Positions 24,780-33,738 of a stretch of DNA of 64,000 nucleotides are shown here, one piece after another. Position 1 is the stretch's first letter. The number at the start of each line of letters is the position of its first letter. The stretch comes from JACKJP01 sp050249695 (GTDB lineage Bacteria; Pseudomonadota; Alphaproteobacteria; Rhizobiales; Tepidamorphaceae). The translations under genes were made by a program, and so were the position numbers. The DNA lies in contig JBFWQA010000001.1 in assembly GCA_050249695.1 (NCBI GenBank), positions 372,001-436,000 of the forward strand, in the 5' to 3' direction. The notes under the pieces were generated by a model, which was not told where the DNA came from, did not search any database, and saw only the letters and a list, made by a program, of their open reading frames with translations.

Positions 24780-27700
24780 CTATTCGGCGGCTTCGGCCGG
24801 CATGGTGCTTTCCGGGTCGGAAAGCATCCCGCGCAGCGCCTGGCGCTTCTCCATCGCCGTCTTGACGGCCTTTTCCTTTACCGGACCGAAGCCCCGTATC
24901 TCGCCGGGCAGTTCGAGCAGATCCCGGGCGATCCCCGCATTGCTGGCGTTCAGCCTGTCCAGCACCAATGCGACGTCGGCCTCGTACAGGGCGATCAGTT
25001 CGCGCTCCATCCGACGCTCCTTCAGGTAGCCGAACGGATCGAGAGCCGTGCCGCGGAGCGCTTTCATGCCTGCCAGAAGCCGGAAGACGCGCAGCATGAA
25101 GGGGCCGAATTCGCGTTTGGCCGGGCGGCCGTTCGGCGCCTTTCCGCCGAGGATCGGCGGCGCGAGGTTGAACGACAGGCGGTAGTCGCCGGAGAATTGC
25201 CCCCTGATGCTCTTCTCGAAGGAAGGATCGGCGAAAAGGCGTGCCACTTCATATTCGTCCTTGTAGGCAAGAAGCTTGGCGTAGTTTTGCGCGACGGCTC
25301 GTTTCAGCGTCTCTGCATCCTTCTTGGAAGCAAGCGCGCCTGCGGCGTCCGCGACCTTTGCGACCAGCGCTTCGTAGCGGGACGCAAGCCCACTGTTCTG
25401 GTAGGCCGTGAGGTGTTTGCGGCGATGAACGATGAGCGCGTCGGTCGACATCTCGGCGAGCGGCTTGAAGACGCGTTTCGGCCGCGTATGCGCCATGACC
25501 GTATAGGGATCGTGGGCGAAGAGCCGGCCCCAGTTGAAGGCATCGATATTTTCTTCCACGGCGACGCCGTTCAGCCGGATCGCCCCTTCGATGGCGTCCG
25601 CGCCGACCGGAACAAGGCCTTTCTGCCATGCATAGCCCAGCATCATCAGATTGGAGGCGATCTCGTCGCCGGCGACCGCCACGGCGACCTCGGAGAAATT
25701 ATAGAAATGCTCACCCGATCGGACCATGCTGGCGACCGCCTTCTCCACGGACGCTTCCTTGAAGTCGAAATCGCGTTGGCGGACGAAATCCGAAACCGGC
25801 GTGATCTTGGCATTGAAGATCGCGTGGGTGCGGTCCTTGTCGCAAAGGGTGATGCCGTCGCGCGAGCCGGCGACGACGCTGTCCGCGGCAAGCAGAAGGT
25901 CGGCGCCGCCATTGGCGATGCGCGGTGCCGTCGGCGGATTGTCGAGGGTCGAGATGCGGATGTGGCTGAGCACCGCCCCGCCTTTCTGCGCGAGGCCCGC
26001 CATATCCATGACCATGGGCGCCTTGCCTTCCAGATGCGCCGCCATGCCGAGAACGGCGCCGATGGTAAGAACGCCGGTACCCCCGACGCCGGTGACGGCG
26101 ATGTTCCAGGGTTGCGATATGTCGGGGAAGGCCGGCGTCGGGAGCCCTGAAACGTCAGGGCCTTCGGCCGCTTCCGGCTTGGCCGGGCGCGCTCCTCGTA
26201 ACGTCACGAATGACGGACAGAAGCCCTTCAGGCAGGAAAGATCCTTGTTGCAGGCCGACTGGTTGATCCGCCGCTTGCGGCCGAATTCGGTCTCCTCCGG
26301 CTCGATCGCGATGCAGTTGGACTGCACCGAACAGTCGCCGCAGCTTTCGCAGACTTCCGGATTGATATAGACCCGGATATCGGGATCTTCCGCCAGGCCG
26401 CGCTTGCGCCTGCGGCGCAACTCCGCGGCGCAGGTCTGGACATAGATGATGGCGGAGCAGCCCTGCTCGTCGCGGATCGTCTCCATAACCGGGTCGAGAT
26501 GATCGCGGTGTTTCACGATGACCCCGGGCGCGAGGTCGCCTGACCGGTAGAGTTCGGGTTTGTCGCTGAGCAGGTAGATCGGCCGAACGCCCTCATGGAA
26601 CAGCTGATGGCTGATGGCTTCCGGACTGAGCGGTCCGTCCATGGGCTGGCCGCCGGTCATGGCCACCGCGTCGTTGTAGAGGACCTTGTAGGTGATATTC
26701 GTGCCGGCGGCGACGGACTGGCGGATCGCCAGAATGCCGGAATGGTAGTAGGTGCCGTCGCCGAGATTGACGAAACGGTGCTTCTCGCCTGTGTAGTGTC
26801 GGATCGCCGTCCACGGAACCCCTTCCGCACCCATATGCGTGAAGGTATCCGTATTGCGATCCATCCACTGCACCATGAAATGGCAGCCGATGCCGGCCAT
26901 GGCTTTGGACCCTTCCGGTACGCGCGTCGAGGTGTTGTGCGGACAGCCGGCGCAGTAATGCGGCAGGCGGGTGACCGCGGGCACATGGGTCTCGCCGATC
27001 TGCTGGCGCATCTCCAGATGCGCCAGCTTCTCCGCGATCCGGTCATGCAGTCCTTCGGGGAGCTCGATATGCAGCAGTCGGTCGGCGATGGCGCGCGCCA
27101 CCGCGCCAATCGTCAGCCCCTTCGACAGCGGCAGGAAATGATGGTCCTGATGATCGAATTTGCCGACGATTCGCGGGCGCACGTCCGCGCGCCAGTTGAA
27201 GAGTTGCTGTTTGATCTGGTTCTCGATGATCTCCCGCCGTTCCTCGACGATGAGGATTTCCTCAAGGCCCTCCGAGAAGTGCCGGATGCCGTGCGGCTCA
27301 AGCGGCCAAGGCATGCGAACCTTGTAGAGCCTGAGGCCGATGGCGCGCTGCTCCTCCTCGCCGATATGCAGTTCGCGCAGTGCCTGGCGGACATCCTCAT
27401 AGGCCTTGCCGGAAGCGACAATGCCGAACCTCGCCTTCGGCGTGTCGAGCGTCACCTCATCGACCTTGTTGGCCCGGGCGAAGGCGATGGCCGCATAGCC
27501 CTTGTATTCCTGCAGCCTCTCGTCCTGCACCAGCGGCGGGTCCGGCCAGCGCAGATTGAGCCCGCCCGGCGGCAGCTCGAAATCGTCCGGCAGGATGAAC
27601 CGGCGCTGCTCCTGGGCGAGATCGACGACCGTCGTCGACTCGACGGTGTCGGCGATGACCTTGAATCCGACCCAGCAGCCCGAATAGCGCGACATGGCGA

Positions 27701-28259
27701 TGCCGAGCAGGCCGAGTTCGAGGAATTCGTGGACGGAGGAGGGGTAGAGGATCGGCACCAGCGCAGAAATGAAGGCGTGGTCGGACTGGTGCGGAATGGA
27801 GGAGGACTTGCAGGTATGGTCGTCGCCGGCGATGGCCAGTACCCCGCCATGCGCCGAGGTGCCCGCCGCGTTCGCGTGCTTGATGGCATCGCCCGAACGG
27901 TCGACGCCCGGCCCCTTGCCGTACCATATGCCGAGCACGCCGTCGCGCGTCGCCTTGTCCGACAGGCCGACCTGCTGGGTACCCCAGATCGCGGTCGCCG
28001 CGAGGTCTTCGTTCAGGCCCGGCTGGAAAGTGACGTCATATTTCTCAAGATGCCTGCGCGCCTTGAGCAATTGCTGATCGTAGCCGCCGAGCGGCGAGCC
28101 TCGATAGCCGGAAACATAGGCCGCGGTATTCAGACCGGCTTCCCTGTCGCGGCGCATCTGCGTCATGGGCAGGCGCACGAGCGCCTGGATGCCGGTCAGA
28201 AACACGCGGCCGCTGGTCGCCGTATACTTGTCGTCAAGCGTGATGACGGGCGCATTCAT
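24780..28259 (-). CDS. fused indolepyruvate:ferredoxin oxidoreductase-family 2-oxoacid oxidoreductase
   Basis: The 1159-residue protein fuses the IorA- and IorB-type parts of a thiamine-diphosphate 2-oxoacid:ferredoxin oxidoreductase. An N-terminal pyrimidine-binding domain (G-Y-R-G-S-P-L-G-G-Y) comes first, then H-Y-C-A-G-C-P-H-N near residue 434. The TPP/metal segment G-D-G-T-Y-Y-H-S-G lies near 506. A cysteine-rich [4Fe-4S] region (C-E-S-C-G-D-C, then C-N-K-D-L-S-C-L-K-G-F-C-P) lies near 635-680. The gamma-type domain starting G-V-G-G-T-G-V-L-T near 720 is last. It would oxidatively decarboxylate an aryl- or branched-chain 2-oxoacid to its acyl-CoA. GGAGG precedes the ATG at 28259. It lies 19 bases upstream of ivd, which points to 4-methyl-2-oxopentanoate as a possible substrate. 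Confidence 0.9.
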   Translation of the reverse strand: MNAPVITLDDKYTATSGRVFLTGIQALVRLPMTQMRRDREAGLNTAAYVSGYRGSPLGGYDQQLLKARRHLEKYDVTFQPGLNEDLAATAIWGTQQVGLSDKATRDGVLGIWYGKGPGVDRSGDAIKHANAAGTSAHGGVLAIAGDDHTCKSSSIPHQSDHAFISALVPILYPSSVHEFLELGLLGIAMSRYSGCWVGFKVIADTVESTTVVDLAQEQRRFILPDDFELPPGGLNLRWPDPPLVQDERLQEYKGYAAIAFARANKVDEVTLDTPKARFGIVASGKAYEDVRQALRELHIGEEEQRAIGLRLYKVRMPWPLEPHGIRHFSEGLEEILIVEERREIIENQIKQQLFNWRADVRPRIVGKFDHQDHHFLPLSKGLTIGAVARAIADRLLHIELPEGLHDRIAEKLAHLEMRQQIGETHVPAVTRLPHYCAGCPHNTSTRVPEGSKAMAGIGCHFMVQWMDRNTDTFTHMGAEGVPWTAIRHYTGEKHRFVNLGDGTYYHSGILAIRQSVAAGTNITYKVLYNDAVAMTGGQPMDGPLSPEAISHQLFHEGVRPIYLLSDKPELYRSGDLAPGVIVKHRDHLDPVMETIRDEQGCSAIIYVQTCAAELRRRRKRGLAEDPDIRVYINPEVCESCGDCSVQSNCIAIEPEETEFGRKRRINQSACNKDLSCLKGFCPSFVTLRGARPAKPEAAEGPDVSGLPTPAFPDISQPWNIAVTGVGGTGVLTIGAVLGMAAHLEGKAPMVMDMAGLAQKGGAVLSHIRISTLDNPPTAPRIANGGADLLLAADSVVAGSRDGITLCDKDRTHAIFNAKITPVSDFVRQRDFDFKEASVEKAVASMVRSGEHFYNFSEVAVAVAGDEIASNLMMLGYAWQKGLVPVGADAIEGAIRLNGVAVEENIDAFNWGRLFAHDPYTVMAHTRPKRVFKPLAEMSTDALIVHRRKHLTAYQNSGLASRYEALVAKVADAAGALASKKDAETLKRAVAQNYAKLLAYKDEYEVARLFADPSFEKSIRGQFSGDYRLSFNLAPPILGGKAPNGRPAKREFGPFMLRVFRLLAGMKALRGTALDPFGYLKERRMERELIALYEADVALVLDRLNASNAGIARDLLELPGEIRGFGPVKEKAVKTAMEKRQALRGMLSDPESTMPAEAAE

Positions 28260-28543
28260 CTCATGTTCCTCCAATCCGCATCTTGCCGCGGAACATGCCT
28301 CGCCTCTCAGGCGCCCGGGAAAAGGAACACGCTTTGCCGCGGGCCGCGGCGAGGGCGCTATTTGTTCAATAGTGCACCACATCCCGTCTGGGATGTCGTC
28401 ACAATTTTTAAGATCGATCTCATGCGCAAATAGGACAATGTTCGAATAATTGATCTGCAGTTGAGACTTTGTAACAAGGATCTCGTCAGCGTAAAATGAT
28501 ACGCTTGTTTACAGTTTATTTTAGGAAACAGAAGTAGGGCCGA
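28260..28543. promoter_or_regulatory. intergenic promoter region upstream of the 2-oxoacid oxidoreductase gene
   Basis: This stretch of about 284 bases is AT-richer than its surroundings in its distal half. It contains the inverted repeat CATCCC-GTCT-GGGATG at 28380-28395. It separates the oxidoreductase gene from the Lrp-family gene on the same strand and probably holds the promoter for the oxidoreductase-ivd operon and Lrp-type binding sites. I cannot define individual boxes. Confidence 0.45.
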
Positions 28544-28996
28544 TCACACAGGCACGATCGTCGTGTTTTTGATTTCCTTCATCGTGACGCTCGTATTGAT
28601 CGAGGCGACATTGGGAAGTTCGACGATCGACTCCTTCATGTTCTGCTCGTAATCCTGCATGTTCCGCGCGAGCACACGCAATACATAGTCGTAGTCTCCC
28701 GTCAGCGAGTAGCACTGCATGACTTCCGGAATGCGTGCTGCCGCGTTTTCGAACTCCAGAAGCTTCGCCCTCCTGTGCTCTTTCATGCGGATGAAGCAGA
28801 ATACGACGATCTCGTATCCGACGGCGCGCTCGTCCAGCAGATATGCTTTTGACTTGATGACGCCTTCCTCCCGCATGCGCTGCAAGCGGCGCCAGCATGG
28901 CGTATGGCTGAGCCCCGTGACCTCGCCGAGTTCGCGCATGGTCAGATCGGGCTGCTGCTGGATGGCTCTCAGAATCCGTCTGTCGGCATCGTCCAT
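28544..28996 (-). CDS. Lrp/AsnC-family transcriptional regulator
   Basis: The 150-residue protein starts M-D-D-A-D-R-R-I-L-R-A-I-Q and has the Lrp helix-turn-helix (M-R-E-L-G-E-V-T-G-L-S-H-T-P-C-W-R-R-L). A RAM ligand domain follows (C-Y-S-L-T-G-D-Y-D-Y-V-L-R-V). Such regulators respond to amino acids. Placement next to the 2-oxoacid oxidoreductase and ivd genes suggests control of that operon by a branched-chain or aromatic amino acid. The ATG at 28996 is chosen because the conserved DNA-binding domain begins there; the longer upstream frame is not conserved-looking. Confidence 0.92.
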   Translation of the reverse strand: MDDADRRILRAIQQQPDLTMRELGEVTGLSHTPCWRRLQRMREEGVIKSKAYLLDERAVGYEIVVFCFIRMKEHRRAKLLEFENAAARIPEVMQCYSLTGDYDYVLRVLARNMQDYEQNMKESIVELPNVASINTSVTMKEIKNTTIVPV

Positions 28997-29252
28997 GATG
29001 AACGCCTTTCGCGTGCGGCGCGCCGTGTCGCGACGGCCGGAGAGTGAGCGAAACATTGTTTTAAAGCATACGGCAATTTCAGTCCGTTTGTCGCTTGGAA
29101 GCGGTTTGATGCCCCGAATACGCGCCTCTGCATGAATCCGGGCGTGGACATCATCATCCTCGGACAATAGGCTCGCGCCGCGCCGCACATGCACGGTTCC
29201 CCCAAGCCCCGTGATGACCTGCGGCCCGAAACGACAGGGAAAGGATATACGC

Positions 29253-30233
29253 GTGCAGAAGCGCAAGCTCGGATCGCTCGGCGAGGTCAGCGCCATCGGA
29301 TTTGGATGTCTGAGTTTCGGCAATTTCTACGGCCCTGCCGATCATGCCGAGAGCCTTCGGGCACTGGCGCGCGCCCGCGATGTCGGGATCGACCATATCG
29401 ACACATCGAACGTCTATGGCGCAGGCCGTTCCGAGGAGATCGTCGGCGCGTTTCTCAAGTCCCATCCGGGGGCTTTCAGGATCGCGACCAAATGCGGCAT
29501 CACCCGCCAGAAGGAAAAGCCCTACGACAATGCGCCGGACTATATGCGCGAATGCCTGGAAGGCTCGCTCCTGCGTCTCGGTGTCGATCACATCGACCTC
29601 TACTACGTACATCGCCGCGAGCAGTCGCGCCCGATCGAGGAAGTCGCCGAGACGCTGGGGCGCTTCAAGAAGGAAGGCAAGATCGGTGCGATCGGTTTCT
29701 CTGAGATTTCGCCGTCGTCTCTTGAACGCGCGCATGCGGTGCATCCGGTCGACGCCGTCCAGTCGGAATATTCGCTTTGGACCCGCCAGCCGGAACTCGG
29801 CATGATTCAGGCCTGCGAGCGCCTCGGCGCGACGATGGTCGCCTTTTCGCCGCTCGGTCGCGGTGTCCTGGTGACACGGCCGCCGCTGCCGGCCACCTTC
29901 GACGAAAGGGATTTCCGCAAGAACAACCCGCGCTTCGTGGAACCGGAATTCGGCCGCAACATGCAACACATTCGCCGGTTCGCCGACTATGCGCGAGATC
30001 AGGGACACACGCCGGAAGCCATGGCGATCGCATGGGTACTCAGCCGCGCGCCCCACATCATCCCGATCCCCGGCACGCGCTATGCCGAACACATCGCCGA
30101 AGACGCGAAGGCTGCGGACATCACGCTCTCAGCGCGCCAGATCGCCGAGATCGCGGCGATCCTGCCGGCGGGCTTTGCCCACGGCGCCCGCTATTCCGCG
30201 GCGCAGGCGATGGGCGTCGAGCAATATTGCTGA
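29253..30233 (+). CDS. aldo/keto reductase
   Basis: The 326-residue protein is a TIM-barrel NADPH-dependent carbonyl reductase. The catalytic tetrad is intact: Asp in I-D-H-I-D-T-S-N-V-Y-G with its Tyr, Lys in I-A-T-K-C-G-I, and His in Y-Y-V-H-R-R-E. A C-terminal I-P-I-P-G-T-R segment contacts the cofactor. The GTG at 29253 has AAAGGAT 9 bases upstream, which is better than the alternative ATG at 29211. It is divergent from the Lrp gene across a 256-base gap, so it may share that regulator. The substrate is not identifiable. Confidence 0.9.
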   Translation: MQKRKLGSLGEVSAIGFGCLSFGNFYGPADHAESLRALARARDVGIDHIDTSNVYGAGRSEEIVGAFLKSHPGAFRIATKCGITRQKEKPYDNAPDYMRECLEGSLLRLGVDHIDLYYVHRREQSRPIEEVAETLGRFKKEGKIGAIGFSEISPSSLERAHAVHPVDAVQSEYSLWTRQPELGMIQACERLGATMVAFSPLGRGVLVTRPPLPATFDERDFRKNNPRFVEPEFGRNMQHIRRFADYARDQGHTPEAMAIAWVLSRAPHIIPIPGTRYAEHIAEDAKAADITLSARQIAEIAAILPAGFAHGARYSAAQAMGVEQYC

Positions 30234-30327
30234 GCTCGCATGTGCATGACTGGAAAGGGCGAAAGCAGCGAGAACCTGCCTGTCGATATCTCACCGGTCG
30301 CGGTTGCGTACCGTCGGGCAGATGAAT

Positions 30328-30341
30328 ATACTAGCTGGTAT
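30328..30341. promoter_or_regulatory. ATAC-N6-GTAT palindrome, site 1
   Basis: ATACTAGCTGGTAT lies in the 249-base gap before the racemase-like gene that starts at 30483. The outer four bases on each side are perfectly symmetrical, as is the AGCT core. It belongs to the recurrent site family described in the findings and is a candidate operator. Confidence 0.6.
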
Positions 30342-30482
30342 GGCGCGGCGGCCGGCTGCGTTCAGCCAGGATTGCACGTCGATGACCTCCCTCCCTCAAG
30401 CGCCCGTGATTGAACTTGCCGACCGCGATAGGCCGGGCGTCGAACGGTTCGGCGCGCTTGGCCGGCGCCGCGGAACCGCTCG

Positions 30483-31646
30483 ATGAGAGCTGTCGGGAAC
30501 ACGGCGGGATCGCCGCTGCGGAGCTTTCTCCAGGGTGTCAGGGTACTGGACCTGTCGCAATACATTCCAGGCCCGATGACGACGCTTTTCCTCACCGACA
30601 TGGGCGCCGACGTCCTTAAGATCGAACCGCCGCAGGGCGACGAGATGCGCAATCTCGGACCGCGCGGCCCGGATGGACGCCCGGTCTTCTACGACGCGAT
30701 GAATACCGGCAAGCAGGTTCGCCGGATGAACCTCAAGGATCCGGGGGAGCACGCCCAGTTCCTGCAACTCGTCGATGATGCCGATGTCGTCGTAGAAGGG
30801 TTCAGGCCGGGGGTGATGAACCGGCTCGGCATCGACTATCCTGTGCTGAGCGCGCGCAACCCCGGCATCGTCATGTGTTCCATCAGCGGCTACGGCGTCG
30901 GCACGACGCTGGGCGCCGCCGCGGGGCACGACGCCAATTACATGGCACTCATGGGCGCGCTGCATCGCAACGGTACCGACAAGCCGGTCTTCTTCGACCC
31001 GCCGATTTCCGATGTCGCCGGTTCGCTGTTTGCGGCGCTCGCCATCGTCGGCGCGCTGCATGGGCGGATGCGGACGGGCAGGGGCTGTGAGATCGATCTC
31101 GCGCTCGCCGATACTGTCATGCCCCTGCAGATGATGCAGGTTGCCGATTTCGGAGCCAATGGCACGGTGCCGGGCCCCCGCACGACCTATCTCAACGGCG
31201 GTGCCGCCTATTATCAGGTCTATGCCACGGGCGATGGGCGCCACATCGTGCTCGGATCGCTGGAGCCGAAGTTCTGGGAAATGTTCTGCCGCGCCGCCGG
31301 CCGGCCGGACTGGATCCCCCGTCACGCCGATCCGTTCCCTCAAACGGCGCTGGAGACGGAAGTCGCCAGCTATTTCAGGACGTTGACCACCGAGGAGGCG
31401 CTGGCGAAATTCGGTGATGTCGATTGTTGCTTCACGCTCATCAACGACCTCGGCGAAGCGTTGGGCGAGCCCCACATCGCCGAACGCCAGCTGGTGCGGG
31501 GGAACAGCACCGGGGAATTGCAGTCGCTGTTTCCTGTCTGGGTCGACGGGGTGCCGCCACAGCCGCGCGAGAATCCGAAGGTGGAGGACCAGCGCGATGG
31601 GATCGTCGACGCGCTTGACCGCCGTCCGGGCGTGGCGCGACGCTGA
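30483..31646 (+). CDS. CaiB/BaiF family protein, alpha-methylacyl-CoA racemase-like
   Basis: The 387-residue protein has the class III fold (V-L-D-L-S-Q-Y-I-P-G-P; M-G-A-D-V-L-K-I-E-P-P). It also has the A-G-H-D-A-N-Y-M-A-L motif with a downstream aspartate in I-S-D-V-A-G-S. In alpha-methylacyl-CoA racemase the corresponding His and Asp perform 1,1-proton transfer, inverting a 2-methylacyl-CoA. It is followed after 11 bases by an SMP-30 lactonase. An ATAC-N6-GTAT site lies 142 bases upstream. A CoA-transferase role remains possible. Confidence 0.82.
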   Translation: MRAVGNTAGSPLRSFLQGVRVLDLSQYIPGPMTTLFLTDMGADVLKIEPPQGDEMRNLGPRGPDGRPVFYDAMNTGKQVRRMNLKDPGEHAQFLQLVDDADVVVEGFRPGVMNRLGIDYPVLSARNPGIVMCSISGYGVGTTLGAAAGHDANYMALMGALHRNGTDKPVFFDPPISDVAGSLFAALAIVGALHGRMRTGRGCEIDLALADTVMPLQMMQVADFGANGTVPGPRTTYLNGGAAYYQVYATGDGRHIVLGSLEPKFWEMFCRAAGRPDWIPRHADPFPQTALETEVASYFRTLTTEEALAKFGDVDCCFTLINDLGEALGEPHIAERQLVRGNSTGELQSLFPVWVDGVPPQPRENPKVEDQRDGIVDALDRRPGVARR

Positions 31647-31657
31647 AGGCGGATAGG

Positions 31658-32626
31658 ATGGGGACGGAAGCCTTTTGGCTCGCGCCGGAGGATCTGGTCT
31701 TCCACGGCCACGATCTTCATCGGCCCGAATGCGTCCTTGCGACCGCCGCGGGAGATCTGTTTGTTTCGGACCGTCGCGGCGGCGTCTGCAGGATCGCGCC
31801 CGATGGCGGGCAGAGCCTGATTGCCGGACGCGACGATCTCTTGCCCAACGGCATCGCGCTTATGCCGGACGGGTCATTCCTCCTCGCCAACCTGCATGGG
31901 GATGGCGGCGTGTGGCGGCTTGACCGGAACGGTGCGAAGCCCTTTGTCATGGAGGTCGACGGCATCGCCCTGGAGGCGGTGAATTTCGTCTGTCTCGATG
32001 CGCGTGGTCGTGTCTGGATCTGCGCCAATCCGCCGCTCGGTGCGGATGGGCGCTACAACACCGAGGCCGGCGTCGGGTTCATTGCGATGGTCGATCCGTC
32101 GGGCCGGGCACGCATCGTGGCCGACGGGATCGGCTGGGCCAATGAGTGCCTTGTGCCGGCGCGCGGCGACAGGCTGCTTATCAACGAGACGTTTGGAAGG
32201 CGGCTGACCGCTTTCGATATCGATTCGGGGGGACGACTCTCGAACCGGCGCGTGATCGCCCGGTTCGGCGCCGGCACCTATCCCGACGGCCTCGCCGAGG
32301 ACGAAGAAGGCGGCATCTGGGTCGTCAGCGTGGCGAGCAATCGGCTCATCCGGGTTCTGCCCGACGGTAGCCAGCAACTCGTTCTGGAAGACAACGATCC
32401 CGCCTACATCGAACAACTCGAAACCGCTTATCGCGCCAACAAACTCACCCGTGCGCATCTGAGCGGATCGGTCGGGCGCGTCCTCAGCAGCATTTCGAGC
32501 ATTGCATTCGCCGGGCCGGACCGCCGCACAGTCTATCTCGGCTCGATCGGCGGAGACCGGCTCGCGTCGTTCACCGCGCCGGTCGCCGGCACGAGGCCCG
32601 TGCATTGGGATTTCGCGCGTTCCTGA
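31658..32626 (+). CDS. SMP-30/gluconolactonase-like beta-propeller protein
   Basis: The 322-residue protein has six-bladed propeller repeats: R-P-E-C-V-L-A-T near the start, L-P-N-G-I-A-L-M-P-D-G, W-A-N-E-C-L-V and Y-P-D-G-L-A-E-D. The E, N and D residues typical of the SMP-30 metal site are present. Members open lactones or act as calcium-dependent hydrolases. No signal peptide is visible, so it is cytoplasmic. Being in an operon with a racemase-like gene and in an island with a flavin monooxygenase, it may hydrolyse a lactone intermediate, which is inference. Confidence 0.82.
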   Translation: MGTEAFWLAPEDLVFHGHDLHRPECVLATAAGDLFVSDRRGGVCRIAPDGGQSLIAGRDDLLPNGIALMPDGSFLLANLHGDGGVWRLDRNGAKPFVMEVDGIALEAVNFVCLDARGRVWICANPPLGADGRYNTEAGVGFIAMVDPSGRARIVADGIGWANECLVPARGDRLLINETFGRRLTAFDIDSGGRLSNRRVIARFGAGTYPDGLAEDEEGGIWVVSVASNRLIRVLPDGSQQLVLEDNDPAYIEQLETAYRANKLTRAHLSGSVGRVLSSISSIAFAGPDRRTVYLGSIGGDRLASFTAPVAGTRPVHWDFARS

Positions 32627-32651
32627 ATCCTGCTGATAGGCGACGCTCCTC

Positions 32652-33446
32652 TCACGCCGCCTGGTGCCTGACGATGCTGCGATAGAGGTGCCAGCTCGCG
32701 TGTCCCAGCACCGGCAAGGTGCAGAGAAGCGGGATGAAGGCGAGGGCGATAGAGAGCAGAAGTGTCACACCGATAACCAGCGCCCATACGCCGAGCACCA
32801 GCGGATTGGCGGCAATCGCTCTGACGCTTGTGATCATTGCCGTCACGAAATCCACCTCCCGGTCCATCAGCAGCGGGAAGGACATCACCGTGACCGAGTA
32901 GACGATCGTTGCCATGACCGAGCCTGCGGCAAGGCCGAGGGCGAGAAATTTCAGTCCGGTTACCGTGGTGAGGACGGTTCGCGCGAACTCCAGCGGCTCC
33001 TGGAAATTGAACCCGAAGAAGAGAAGGTAGGTGATTCCCGCCCAGTTGACCCACATGTAGAAGGAAAACGTCGTGATCAATGCCATCCAGCCGAGATCGC
33101 GACCGCCCTGGATGCGGACCGCGCTGAGGATGGCCGGCCAGCTGACCGGCTCACCGGTCTCCGCCCTTCGGCTGATCTCATAGGTGCCGGCGGCGATGAA
33201 AGGCGCAATGAGCGCAAAGCCGAATGCTGCCGGGTAGACCAGAAATGGCAGCTTGATCACGTAACCGAGCCAGGCGAGCAGCCAGCCACCCACGACATAG
33301 ACCGCGCCGAAGAACATCCCGTAGAGGGGATAGCGGGCGAAATCGCGAAGCGCCGATCCGAGCGCCCGGCGGAGATCGGGAAAGCCAATGCGCCCGATCG
33401 GGATCGGGCTATGCGCTCCGATCGCTGCCTCATTCCTCCGCGCCAT
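32652..33446 (-). CDS. DUF2189 family integral membrane protein
   Basis: The 264-residue protein has about six membrane segments and the family pattern: L-G-S-A-L-R-D-F-A-R-Y-P-L-Y-G near the N-terminus, A-P-F-I-A-A-G-T-Y-E-I-S-R-R and S-F-P-L-L-M-D-R-E-V-D-F. DUF2189 proteins are common in alphaproteobacteria, and some sit near cytochrome oxidase genes. Their role is not known. The gene is convergent with the lactonase gene and divergent from the TRAP operon that follows, and seems unrelated to the catabolic island. Confidence 0.88.
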   Translation of the reverse strand: MARRNEAAIGAHSPIPIGRIGFPDLRRALGSALRDFARYPLYGMFFGAVYVVGGWLLAWLGYVIKLPFLVYPAAFGFALIAPFIAAGTYEISRRAETGEPVSWPAILSAVRIQGGRDLGWMALITTFSFYMWVNWAGITYLLFFGFNFQEPLEFARTVLTTVTGLKFLALGLAAGSVMATIVYSVTVMSFPLLMDREVDFVTAMITSVRAIAANPLVLGVWALVIGVTLLLSIALAFIPLLCTLPVLGHASWHLYRSIVRHQAA

Positions 33447-33592
33447 GGCTGCGCCCTCCCCATCTAGCCGCCGGGCAAGAATTCAACGTCTCGGGGGTCC
33501 GGGCATTGCACCAGATCAATCGATAGAATTGCCGCAAATCTCGATTGTCGGACCGCCGAATGGCCCACGATATCGACGATGTGGGAACCGCA

Positions 33593-33606
33593 ATACGGGG
33601 TAGTAG
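33593..33606. promoter_or_regulatory. degenerate ATAC-N6-GTAG palindrome, site 2a
   Basis: ATACGGGGTAGTAG keeps TAC-N6-GTA but loses the last symmetrical base. It lies 52 bases upstream of the stronger site at 33658, in the promoter region of TRAP system 2. It may be a secondary site. Confidence 0.35.
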
Positions 33607-33657
33607 CCGGGGAGGCTGGCGTGCCGTGGGAAGGTTGATGCCGATCGGAACTGCGCT

Positions 33658-33671
33658 ATACTCGCGAGTAC
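33658..33671. promoter_or_regulatory. ATAC-N6-GTAC palindrome, site 2
   Basis: ATACTCGCGAGTAC contains the fully palindromic core TACTCGCGAGTA. It is 67 bases upstream of the dctP start of TRAP system 2, a normal operator position, and is the only strongly symmetrical element in this 292-base gap. Confidence 0.6.
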
Positions 33672-33738
33672 GAGAGCTTGGGAAAAAGCTCCAGAAAAGG
33701 GGGATGAGACGCCATACAACCAGAAACGGGAGAGCAAT

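Noticed and set aside
26595..28433. Long plus-strand open frame opposite the 2-oxoacid oxidoreductase
   Set aside because: The minus strand encodes an intact multi-domain enzyme with cofactor motifs; the plus-strand product is low-complexity and unrecognisable.
30382..30486. Short plus-strand frame of 34 residues overlapping the racemase-like gene start
   Set aside because: Its end overlaps the next ATG in a coupling-like way, but it has no strong ribosome-binding site, no family resemblance and an Arg-rich tail. I treat it as leader sequence.
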